DNA of 64,000 nucleotides from NCBI RefSeq assembly GCF_023074175.1, contig NZ_JADPKS010000023.1:1-64000 (forward strand), given 5' to 3'. The notes under the pieces are model-generated. The model searched no databases. It worked only from the letters and a program-made list of their open reading frames with translations, and was not told where the DNA came from. This document shows, piece by piece, positions 57,117 to 64,000 of this stretch; positions within the stretch are counted from its first letter, which is position 1; every line of letters begins with the position of its first letter. The position numbers and the translations under genes were made by a program. The DNA comes from Bradyrhizobium sp. 139. GTDB lineage: Bacteria; Pseudomonadota; Alphaproteobacteria; Rhizobiales; Xanthobacteraceae.

Positions 57117-57460
57117 TCCCCATTGCGTCTGGCGTGCGGGTGTGGATTGCGACCGGCCACACCGATATGCGCCGCGGCATGAACTCGCTGGGCTTACTGG
57201 TGCAGGAAGCCTTCAAGCGAGATCCGCACGGCGGCGACCTCTACGTGTTCCGCGGCAAGAGCGGCAAGCTGATCAAGATCCTTTGGCATGATGGGCTCGG
57301 CATGTCGCTTTATGCCAAGCGACTGGAGCGCGGCCACTTCCTCTGGCCGTTGTCGGCTGATGGCGTGGTGACCATCACCCCAGCCCAGCTTGGCCACCTG
57401 CTTGAGGGCATCGATTGGCGGATGCCGCAACACACCTGGCGGCCGCAGGCGGCCGGCTGA
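57113..57460 (+). CDS. tnpB: IS66 TnpB (Orf2)
   Basis: 115 aa with GTG start coupled to tnpA. Motifs: ASGVRVWIATGHTDMRRGMN, PHGGDLYVFRGKSGKLIKIL, HDGLGMSLYAKRLERGHFLW. Required for transposition in IS66 elements; its exact role is unclear. Confidence 0.92.
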   Translation: MIPIASGVRVWIATGHTDMRRGMNSLGLLVQEAFKRDPHGGDLYVFRGKSGKLIKILWHDGLGMSLYAKRLERGHFLWPLSADGVVTITPAQLGHLLEGIDWRMPQHTWRPQAAG

Positions 57461-57533
57461 TCGCTGGGATTTGAATCGCTGGCACAATTGGCAGTCCGGA
57501 CAGAGCCGGCGTCTTGTGATTCTCTGGTCGGCG

Positions 57534-59109
57534 ATGGGCGCCGATGATTCTCTCCCCAACGATGTGACCACCCTGAAGGCGATGCTGCGCGCCGAGCGCG
57601 CGGCCCGGTTGGCCGCAGAAGCCGAGGCCCACGCGGGGACCTTGCTCATCGAGAAGCTCAAACTCACGATCAAGAAGCTGCGGCACGAGCAGTTCGGACA
57701 ATCCTCCGAGCGCGGCGCATTGCTGGACCAGCTTGAGCTGCAGCTCGCCGATCTCGAGGAGAACGCCGCGCAAACCGAGACCGCCGCGCAGATGGCCGCA
57801 ACCGAGAAGATTACGGTGCCCTCGTTCGAGCGGCGCAAACCGGCGCGCCGGCCGCTGCCGGAGCATCTGCCGCGGGAGCGTCTTGTGTATCCAATGCCTG
57901 CGACTTGCCCATGCTGCGGCGACAACCGATTGCGCAAGCTCGGCGAGGATGTGACCGAGACGCTGGAGCTCATCCCGCGCCAGTGGAAAGTGATCCAGCA
58001 CGTCCGTGAGAAGTTCGTCTGCCGAGCCTGCGAAGCGATCAGCCAGCCGCCGGCCCCCTCGCACCCGATTGCGCGTGGGCGCGCGGGACCCAGGCTGCTG
58101 GCCCATGTCCTGTTCGCCAAGTATGGCCTGCACCTGCCACTCAACCGTCAGAGCGACGTCTACCAGCGCGAAGGCATCGACCTCGACGTATCGACGCTGG
58201 CGGACTGGGTGGGCGCCTCCGCGGCAACTCTGATGCCGCTGGTCGATACGATCCGGAGCCATGTCTTTGCGGCCGAGCGCATCCACGCCGACGACACCAC
58301 AGTGCCAGTCCTTGGCAAAGGGCAAGACCCGGACCGGCCGGCTCTGGACCTATGTGCGCGACGACCGCCCGTTTGGCGGTCCCGATCCGCCGGCGGCCGC
58401 GTTCTTCTATTCGCCGGATCGTGGCGGGGAGCATCCGGAGCAGCACCTGGCGGGTTATGCTGGGCTGATGCAAGCGGATGCCTATGCCGGCTTCGGCAGG
58501 CTCTACGAGGCCAATCGCAAGCCAGGTCCGATCGTCGAAGCTGCATGCTGGGCACACGGCAGGCGCAAGTTCTTCGATCTCGCGCGGCTCAGCAAGGCGC
58601 CGATCGCCGCCGAGGCGGTCAAGCGCATCGATGTCCTGTTCGCCATCGAACGCGAGATCAACGGTCTCGCGCCGCAGGAGCGCCTGCGCGTGCGCCAGGA
58701 GCGCAGCCGCCCTCTGATCGTCGAACTGCAGGCGTGGTTGCGCGAACAGCGCGCCAAGCTCTCCAGGAACAACGATACGACCAAGGCGATCAATTACAGC
58801 CTCAACCGCTGGGAGGCATTCACTCGCTTTCTCGAAGACGGCCGCCTTTGCATATCGAACAATGCCGCCGAGCGCGAGCTACGGGCTGTCGCCGTCGGCA
58901 GAAGAAATTGGACCTTCGCCGGCTCCGATGAGGGTGGCCGACGTGCGGCGGCGATCTACACCCTCATCGCCACCGCAAAGCTCAACGACATCGATCCACA
59001 GGCTTGGCTCGCCGACGTGCTGGCTCGCCTGCCGGATCATCCCGCCAGGCGCATCCACGAACTCCTGCCTTGGAACTGGCGCCCTCAGAACGTCGCTCAC
59101 GCCGCCTGA
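57534..59109 (+). pseudogene. tnpC: IS66 transposase TnpC, frameshifted
   Basis: The first part (57534 to about 58311) encodes an N-terminal coiled coil, the zinc-binding CPCCGDN region and HADDTTVPVL, in which the first catalytic Asp lies. The next part, in another frame from about 58312, continues AKGKTRTGRLWTYVRDDRPF, then AACWAHGRRKFFDLARL and the end region with SNNAAERELRAVAVGRRNW, as in normal IS66 transposases. The break is explained by one extra G in CTTGGCAAAG at 58311-58320. There is no A-run slippery site, so a true lesion or a sequencing error is more likely than programmed shifting. Confidence 0.85.
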
Positions 59110-59146
59110 GCGCAATCGGCTATCCGCCCAAAGCGACCTGACCACG

Positions 59147-59166
59147 GGCCGTCACCGGATGCGTAC
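59147..59166. repeat. IS66 right terminal inverted repeat
   Basis: Reverse complement GTACGCATCCGGTGACGGCC, paired with the left end. Confidence 0.75.
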
Positions 59167-59174
59167 GGTAGAGC
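59167..59174. repeat. Target-site duplication, right copy
   Basis: GGTAGAGC, identical to 56643-56650. Confidence 0.8.
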
Positions 59175-59315
59175 CGTGTCGCTGAGCGGCGAACTTCCGA
59201 TACGGGACCACAGCCCCTTTGTTGCACTGGATAGCTCGATAGCGGTGTTGTTGAGCCCGCGAGCGAGTGAAACTTCGTCCCCACGGAAGGCTGCTGCTCT
59301 TTGCCTGGAAGGCCG

Positions 59316-59531
59316 CTACTTCGCCTGGGCTCCCCGATCCCAGGGCCGCTTGCCATCCGCACCCCTGTCCCAAGGGCGCGTTGTTGGGGCGCTCTTCTCC
59401 TCCGAGGCCATCTGCGCGCGATCGGCCTGCACCCGTTCGCGATCGGTTAATGGCGCCTTCGGAGCTGGCGATTCGGTCTGCGCGAGTGCCGGTGTCGTGA
59501 TGAGCAGTGACATGAGGAGGATTTTTTTCAT
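59316..59531 (-). CDS. Small secreted protein, 71 aa
   Basis: A clear signal peptide (MKKILLMSLLITTPALAQ) precedes a short, charged, Pro-rich chain with two RPWDRGA copies near the end (TTRPWDRGADGKRPWDRGAQ). Unknown function; probably periplasmic. The ATG at 59531 gives the standard signal peptide start. Confidence 0.6.
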   Translation of the reverse strand: MKKILLMSLLITTPALAQTESPAPKAPLTDRERVQADRAQMASEEKSAPTTRPWDRGADGKRPWDRGAQAK

Positions 59532-59789
59532 TCGCGGCTGTAACACAGCGGCCGCGGGCTGTCTGATCTATTCGCAGCCCTTCAGGATGAAACGATCTGT
59601 TTTGCCTGGCGTATACCCTTAATGGTGGATGACCGTATAACCGAGTTTTGCATTAACGCAAAGCATCGCTCTTGCCTCGTAAGTACGTACGCGGTGGCGG
59701 CGCAAAGGGTCACGAGCCGAGTCCCTAACTGGGCAGCAAAGGTGCAGGAAAGGTGCAGGAAAGTCCAGGATTTGCGTGCTTAGGACAAG

Positions 59790-60179
59790 CTACTTCTGAT
59801 CTTCGTTGCTGGTACCGGTGCCGGGACTACCGATTGGTAAGCCGTTGGCGGCATGACCCACGCCAGTATTTCGCTCAGCCTGTGCAGCAGCCGGCGACGT
59901 TCCGTTTGGCGTCGGGGGCTGGACATTCGGATTGTTCTGCGAGGCATTGCTGTGGCTAGCGCCAATCGTGGCGTCCTGCGATCCCATGCCTGAGGGAGCT
60001 GAGGCTCCGGGATTAGTGGTGCTCGAAGAGGTGCCTGTGCCAACGCTAGAGTTCGCCGCCGATCCCGCGCTGCCCCCGGCTCCTCCGCCTGCACCGGCAC
60101 CACCGCCGCCTCCTTGCGCGAAGGCCGGTGAGGACAAAGCAATGCATGCGAGTGCCACGATGGCGGATTTTCTGATCAT
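59790..60179 (-). CDS. Secreted Gly/Ser/Asn-rich protein, 129 aa
   Basis: A signal peptide (MIRKSAIVALACIALSSPAF) is followed by a Gly/Ala run (about 23-40) and a low-complexity Ser/Asn/Pro-rich tail ending GSPGTGTSNEDQ. No folded domain is expected. AGGGAGAAC lies about 8 bases before the ATG at 60179. It resembles small disordered exported proteins that are common in Bradyrhizobium. Confidence 0.65.
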   Translation of the reverse strand: MIRKSAIVALACIALSSPAFAQGGGGGAGAGGGAGGSAGSAANSSVGTGTSSSTTNPGASAPSGMGSQDATIGASHSNASQNNPNVQPPTPNGTSPAAAQAERNTGVGHAANGLPIGSPGTGTSNEDQK

Positions 60180-60526
60180 GGATGTTCTCCCTGAGTTTGA
60201 ACAGCAATCACGACAGACGCAGGAAGTTCCCTTCGCTGCCGCGATTGCCCTCAGCCGCGAGCGACAGGCCAGACCGCTCCGGTTGCGCCTAAGTGCGCAA
60301 GCCAAGCCATCCTGACACCCGACAGCGCCCTGATTTGGGTCAATTGCACACTAGCCGCCGTGCCTAAGAAATTCGCCACAAGGCGGTGCTGGAGCCTTTT
60401 CTTCCGAGGTGTTCGCGCACGTCGCCGCGGTGCAGCTTGACCCATGTAAATTCATAGGTTGTACTGCTATTGCATTGCATATTGTTCCTGATTTCTTGAT
60501 CAAGGTGTATTCTGGAGGGGCGTGCA

Positions 60527-60769
60527 ATGAGCAATCATGCTGCCGCATATGATCGGGCAATTTTGCTGAGACAGCGTGTCGATACGCCAGAGCTTACCGA
60601 ACTTCAGAGACTTAGACTGCGCCTGCGCAGGGCCGAAGCGACTACGGTCCGCGCAGGGTTATTTCATGACAAAGACCGATGTGGCGTAGCTGGGCGGCAC
60701 GACGGAAGCCCTAAATCGTCAGGTGCTTCCATCCGCGAGAAAACGCACCACGTGGCCGGCATGTCGTGA
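60527..60769 (+). CDS. Hypothetical small protein, 80 aa
   Basis: Strong ribosome site GGAGGGG six bases before the ATG at 60527. The N-terminal half is a charged helix (RAILLRQRVDTPELTELQRL); the second half is less ordered. No family. Confidence 0.45.
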   Translation: MSNHAAAYDRAILLRQRVDTPELTELQRLRLRLRRAEATTVRAGLFHDKDRCGVAGRHDGSPKSSGASIREKTHHVAGMS

Positions 60770-60886
60770 ACGGCGGCGGGCTGTTGCGCCGAGAACTGGT
60801 CCCGAATTGTGGCACAGTTCGATCGCGCACATCATTGTAAGCGCGCGCTGCCCCATCACGCTTGCGCTTTCACCCGAGAACAATTG

Positions 60887-61045
60887 ATGCCGAACAATAT
60901 CGAAGACCTTCAGATGCTGCGGTTGATCACAGCCTTTCAGAATGTGAAAGACGAAGCTACTCGCCGCATGGTCCTCATGTTCGTCGAAGAGCAGGTGGAG
61001 AACGAGAAGGCCAAAAAACTTGCGGCGGACGCCGGCAAAACGTAG
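60887..61045 (+). CDS. Small soluble helical protein, 52 aa
   Basis: MPNNIEDLQMLRLITAFQNV, then KDEATRRMVLMFVEEQVENE and a Lys/Ala end. Compact charged helices typical of a Bradyrhizobium hypothetical family, often with a regulatory-like look. The ATG at 60887 is preferred over the GTG at 60809. Confidence 0.55.
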   Translation: MPNNIEDLQMLRLITAFQNVKDEATRRMVLMFVEEQVENEKAKKLAADAGKT

Positions 61046-61113
61046 CCCGCTGCAGTCCCATCATCAACAGAAAAGCGACCAGGCAACTGTCGGACTAAGA
61101 AGGGAGGACGTAC

Positions 61114-61485
61114 TTAGAATGATAGTTTCAACTCCCCGCTTGACAACCACTTTACTGGTCGCTGCCGGCGCAAAGCGTCACGCGCTTCGAGTAATTCACG
61201 AAGTCTTTGAGCGTTGTCAGATTGTGTCTCCTGCCACTCGATGCGATCTTCTGCAGTCCATAAGTATGACTCGCGATTGAACCGAGCTTTCTCAGCCTTA
61301 TCAAATTCCGCGTATAATTCGATATCGCGCTCAACCTGGTCAAGTTGTTCCTGGAGAGCTCTTGGCATCGTTCCTTCGGCTTTTCCTCTAGCCGCTTTGA
61401 TCTTCGGCGTCACCGGTGCGGCGATCAGTAAGCGTTCTTTCGCCTCGGTAATGCGTTGCTTCGGTGGCTTGCTACTTTCAGTCAT
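61114..61485 (-). CDS. Hypothetical coiled-coil protein, 123 aa
   Basis: From ATG at 61485: MTESSKPPKQRITEAKERLL, then a long helix (LQEQLDQVERDIELYAEFDK, RIEWQETQSDNAQRLRELLE) with heptad-like spacing. Alternative TTG start at 61632. Function unknown. Confidence 0.5.
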   Translation of the reverse strand: MTESSKPPKQRITEAKERLLIAAPVTPKIKAARGKAEGTMPRALQEQLDQVERDIELYAEFDKAEKARFNRESYLWTAEDRIEWQETQSDNAQRLRELLEARDALRRQRPVKWLSSGELKLSF

Positions 61486-62709
61486 TTGGCTTTGATCTGT
61501 CGCTTTTGGGGCGAGAGCCGGTGCCCGGGCCGCCGCTCGCTCGCTTAAAGTTCCCTCTACTGATTGCACCTCAAATTTGGCCGCAAGATGAGCAACAACA
61601 TTGACGTGACTGGAATCGTACCCGAGCTGCAAGGTACTGATTCGACCGGAGGGATAGCTCGCGCCGGGTCTCGCCCCGCAATGCGGCGAGCGAGACTTCG
61701 ACCGCCTTCTGACGATGGGTGTTCAGGAGCCTATGTCGCAGCACGCCATAGCGTTGCATCTCCTAGGTTAGTTCAGCGATATCGATGGCAAGGAGCCATT
61801 CGATCGCTGACCGTGGAGCGATGTCCTGAAAGATGGCTGCCTGAAGCGCGCGATACTGATCAAGACTCTCTGAGTGCGGGTCGATTGGTACGGCGGTGAC
61901 GATTTGTGGCTGGCGGCAGTCGAAAGGCCCGTTCATTGACGCGGCGCCTCCGAGCTATGTTGTGATCCAGAAGCTTGATTGATCGTGTTTGCGTCCTATG
62001 TCCTTGGCGCGCGAGGTTCTCTCCCTCTTCGAAGCGCTGCTGAACGGCGCGCAGCTCCGACGGCTCCTGTTACTAACGGAAATCAATAGCTTCCGACGAG
62101 CAGATGGCAATGGCGTTCCGAACCAACGGAGAAGGTCACGGCCAGCTCTGTTGAACCGATCATTCTCGTAGAACGGCTCGCATGATGCAGATCGAAAATT
62201 CGGAACCTGCCATCAAAGCTTTCCTTGCCGAGATCCTCTCGGTCTCTATCCGAGTGTGGATGGATCTAGGCCAACACGTCTATGACGTGGGTCGCCTTCA
62301 ATGACGCGGTCACGCTGCTAGCACGGTTCACAAGAAATTAGGCCGCGGGCGAGAAGCCCGCAGGGCTATCCCGGAGCATGCGTGCCCGGCTCCATCGATA
62401 TTCCAATGCTCCAACACCCGCGTCCGCTCCAATGAGCTGGACCGCATTGCGGCCGAGCTGCGGTGCGCCCGCAACAGTTAGCTGCTGATGCAATGAGAGC
62501 CGTAAACCGACACGTACCGCCAATGCAGAAAAACTGACAGCGTATCCCAATGCCAGCGCGGTGAAACCCGGCGGTCGTTTAGCTTGCGACCGCCGAGTCT
62601 AACTTGCATCTCGATCGCCGGGCAACTTAACACTTTCGGCATATATCTGTCGGCTGGCAAACGCGCATATTATTACTGTGATTCGCTGACCATTGTTTTC
62701 ACGTCGAGA
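61486..62709. other. Largely non-coding stretch (about 1.2 kb) with one tiny possible frame
   Basis: No domain-bearing frame was found. A 40-codon frame at 62182-62304 (MMQIENSEPAIKAFLAEILS...) reads like a small helical protein but has no other support. The region looks like decayed DNA typical of an island edge. Confidence 0.3.
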
Positions 62710-63033
62710 ATGTTCATGCGAGCAGTATCCCGCGATGATTTCCGAAGCTTATTCGCCCTTGATCCATTCGCGGCCCGGCATAATACGCAGCACGATCGTG
62801 CATCTCGGCTGCTGAAGCTATTGACGTCGGCCCGAACTACCTCCGATGCTCCCGTCGATCAGTGGCCAGAGCGCGTTGAGGCACCTGAACCCGAAATTGA
62901 CCGCAGCGTCATCGGTGCTCGCGCGGTGGCGGACGAGGATGCACATTATGACCATGCCAGCGCGTTCCTCCACGCCTTGCTCAACGCGTTGGATCAAACC
63001 CAACATGAGGCTTCGTCGATCGGCCTGCTCTAG
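62710..63033 (+). CDS. Hypothetical protein, about 107 aa
   Basis: From ATG at 62710 the product (MFMRAVSRDDFRSLFALDPF...) is acidic in the middle and ends with helices (HYDHASAFLHALLNALDQTQ). No family recognised. The open frame extends to 62584 but that part is unlike protein. Confidence 0.35.
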   Translation: MFMRAVSRDDFRSLFALDPFAARHNTQHDRASRLLKLLTSARTTSDAPVDQWPERVEAPEPEIDRSVIGARAVADEDAHYDHASAFLHALLNALDQTQHEASSIGLL

Positions 63034-63120
63034 CCAGTGATTTGGCTGATGACGCTACCGCGCCCAGGCCGTGTCGCTTGATGCGCGGAGGCTTTCGCTA
63101 TCGCCGTGCTAACCGCCGCA

Positions 63121-63330
63121 TTAGCTACCCTCTTCCGCTTTGGGTACTGGGTATGTCGCTGTCGTTTTCCGCTCTGCCTCGCGCACCTTGACGCGAAGGC
63201 TCTCCAATTCGTAGCGCTGAGAAGTGAGCCATTCTTGGTGCTCATAGTAGCGCAGTGGCGTCGACCGCTCGAACTCGGTGTTCACGCATCTTGCACAAGC
63301 CTCCACTCCACGCTTGAAAGCTTGGATCAT
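63121..63330 (-). CDS. Hypothetical protein, 69 aa, two Cys
   Basis: MIQAFKRGVEACARCVNTEF, then RYYEHQEWLTSQRYELESLR. Charged and helical with an early CARC pair that could bind metal. A GTG start at 63363 is also possible. Unknown function. Confidence 0.4.
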   Translation of the reverse strand: MIQAFKRGVEACARCVNTEFERSTPLRYYEHQEWLTSQRYELESLRVKVREAERKTTATYPVPKAEEGS

Positions 63331-63363
63331 GGCCGCCGCTGGACCAATCGGAAAACGATGCAC

Positions 63364-63752
63364 TCGTGAATGAAGTGCGACGAGGTCGTTTCCGCACTTA
63401 CTTATGTGAATCGTTTGTCGCTTTAGCCGAAAGTTAATGACGGCGGCCGGCGAATTTCAGGGCCACCGCGGCGACGACAGACTTCAAGGCCCAAGCGTGA
63501 ATGCAGTTTTGCGGCGGCCCGCGGCAGCAAATCCAAACCGATTCCCGCTCCGCATCGTCTACGCCTGACAACGGCACCGAATGCGGTGACCGCGTCGAGC
63601 CGTGATCTTGAGGATCGATTGAAGAGCGCGATGTCCGGATCCGTGCGCGGGGATCGACGGCGGCGCAGCGGCGGTTGACGGAGCTGTGCTCAAAGATCAT
63701 TATGCGCGGGCGGATAAGGAAGATAAGCCGGCCGCTTAGCTTCTCTCCCGCG
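63364..63752. other. No gene recognised (389 bp)
   Basis: Only short frames without protein character. Confidence 0.4.
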
Positions 63753-63989
63753 TTAGCCGCGCTTCTTCTGAGAGGACAGCTTGAATTCCACGACGTCGTG
63801 CTGATCGCTGGGATCTAATTGCTCCTGTCGTTTCACGATTTGCTCAAGCTCAAGAGCTTCGATGGCGAGTTCATCCGCTAAGCGCTTAAACAGCGCGCGC
63901 TTTTCTACGTCCGTCGCCAGCTGACTCATATGGGCAAAGTCTCTCGCGTCGGCGCGGACCTTCTCCAATTGTGGCCTGAGGTCCTTCAT
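63753..63989 (-). CDS. Small helical protein, 78 aa
   Basis: MKDLRPQLEKVRADARDFAH, then EKRALFKRLADELAIEALEL: an all-helical charged protein of a kind common in Bradyrhizobium genomes. No enzyme motif. It ends 11 bp from the right edge, so its upstream region is outside the window. Confidence 0.6.
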   Translation of the reverse strand: MKDLRPQLEKVRADARDFAHMSQLATDVEKRALFKRLADELAIEALELEQIVKRQEQLDPSDQHDVVEFKLSSQKKRG

Positions 63990-64000
63990 GTTGTTCCGGC

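Larger units (their letters stand above)
56651..59166 (+). mobile_element. IS66-family insertion sequence, 2516 bp
   Basis: Bounded by imperfect inverted repeats (left GTATCCGTCCGGTGAAGGCC, right reverse complement GTACGCATCCGGTGACGGCC, 16 of 20 matching) and flanked by the 8-bp direct repeat GGTAGAGC. It contains tnpA, tnpB and a frameshifted tnpC, the usual IS66 set. The intact ends and perfect duplication point to fairly recent insertion; the frameshift suggests it can no longer move by itself. Confidence 0.9.

Noticed and set aside
57194..58325. Long minus-strand frames inside the IS66 element
   Set aside because: They are shadows of tnpB and tnpC. IS66 has no antisense genes of this kind.
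58300..58330. Programmed frameshift in tnpC
   Set aside because: There is no A-rich slippery heptamer and IS66 transposases are normally made from one frame, so a lesion or sequencing error is more likely.

Overview
The window is high-GC DNA with alphaproteobacterial gene families and codon use. It most resembles Bradyrhizobium or a close relative such as Rhodopseudomonas. This is judged from the protein families (ExoP-type tyrosine autokinase, small Bradyrhizobium-type hypotheticals, DUF5681 next to a terminase), not from any search. No tRNA, rRNA or CRISPR array was seen.

Layout. (1) 1-294: the 5' part of a chimeric gene, an aldose-epimerase-like N-terminus fused in frame to the middle of GDP-mannose 4,6-dehydratase, running off the left edge. 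(2) About 800-7500: a phage-derived block without structural genes. It holds a ParB/DNA-methyltransferase protein with a broken catalytic motif, a DUF5681 protein, a terminase large subunit, an HTH regulator divergent from a strong promoter/operator, a YqaJ-type exonuclease, and an ERF annealing protein fused to an HNH-like zinc domain. (3) About 8050-53650: a large, mosaic exopolysaccharide (EPS) region with genes on both strands. It contains glycosyltransferases of families GT2, GT4, GT25 and GT61, two Wzx flippases, two Wzy/ExoQ-like polymerases, two tandem-paralogous undecaprenyl-phosphate sugar transferases, GDP-fucose synthesis (gmd-fcl), a sugar epimerase, pyruvyl-, acyl- and FkbM methyl-transferases, an ExoP/Wzc-like tyrosine kinase, and three GH16 glycanase-like proteins, one of them a 1746-residue RTX protein. 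(4) About 54300-64000: a metallophosphatase, then small hypothetical and exported proteins, with an intact-ended IS66-family element (56651-59166, 8-bp target duplication) whose transposase gene is frameshifted.

How the genes fit together: Und-P sugar transferases prime a lipid-linked repeat unit, glycosyltransferases extend it (GDP-fucose being one likely donor), decorations are added (acyl, pyruvyl, methyl), Wzx flips it, Wzy polymerises it, and the ExoP-like kinase controls chain length. The GH16 proteins may trim or process the polymer. The duplicated functions suggest either two polysaccharides or a merged cluster. No outer-membrane export channel and no type I secretion genes for the RTX protein were seen here, so they probably lie elsewhere.

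Of note: the chimeric gmd fragment, the degenerate catalytic motifs in the phage block, an HTTM-like/DCC protein pair inside the EPS region, a pseudogene of a small exported protein at 22064-22410 carrying a stop and a frameshift, and IS66 insertion exactly over a stop codon that the target duplication preserved.
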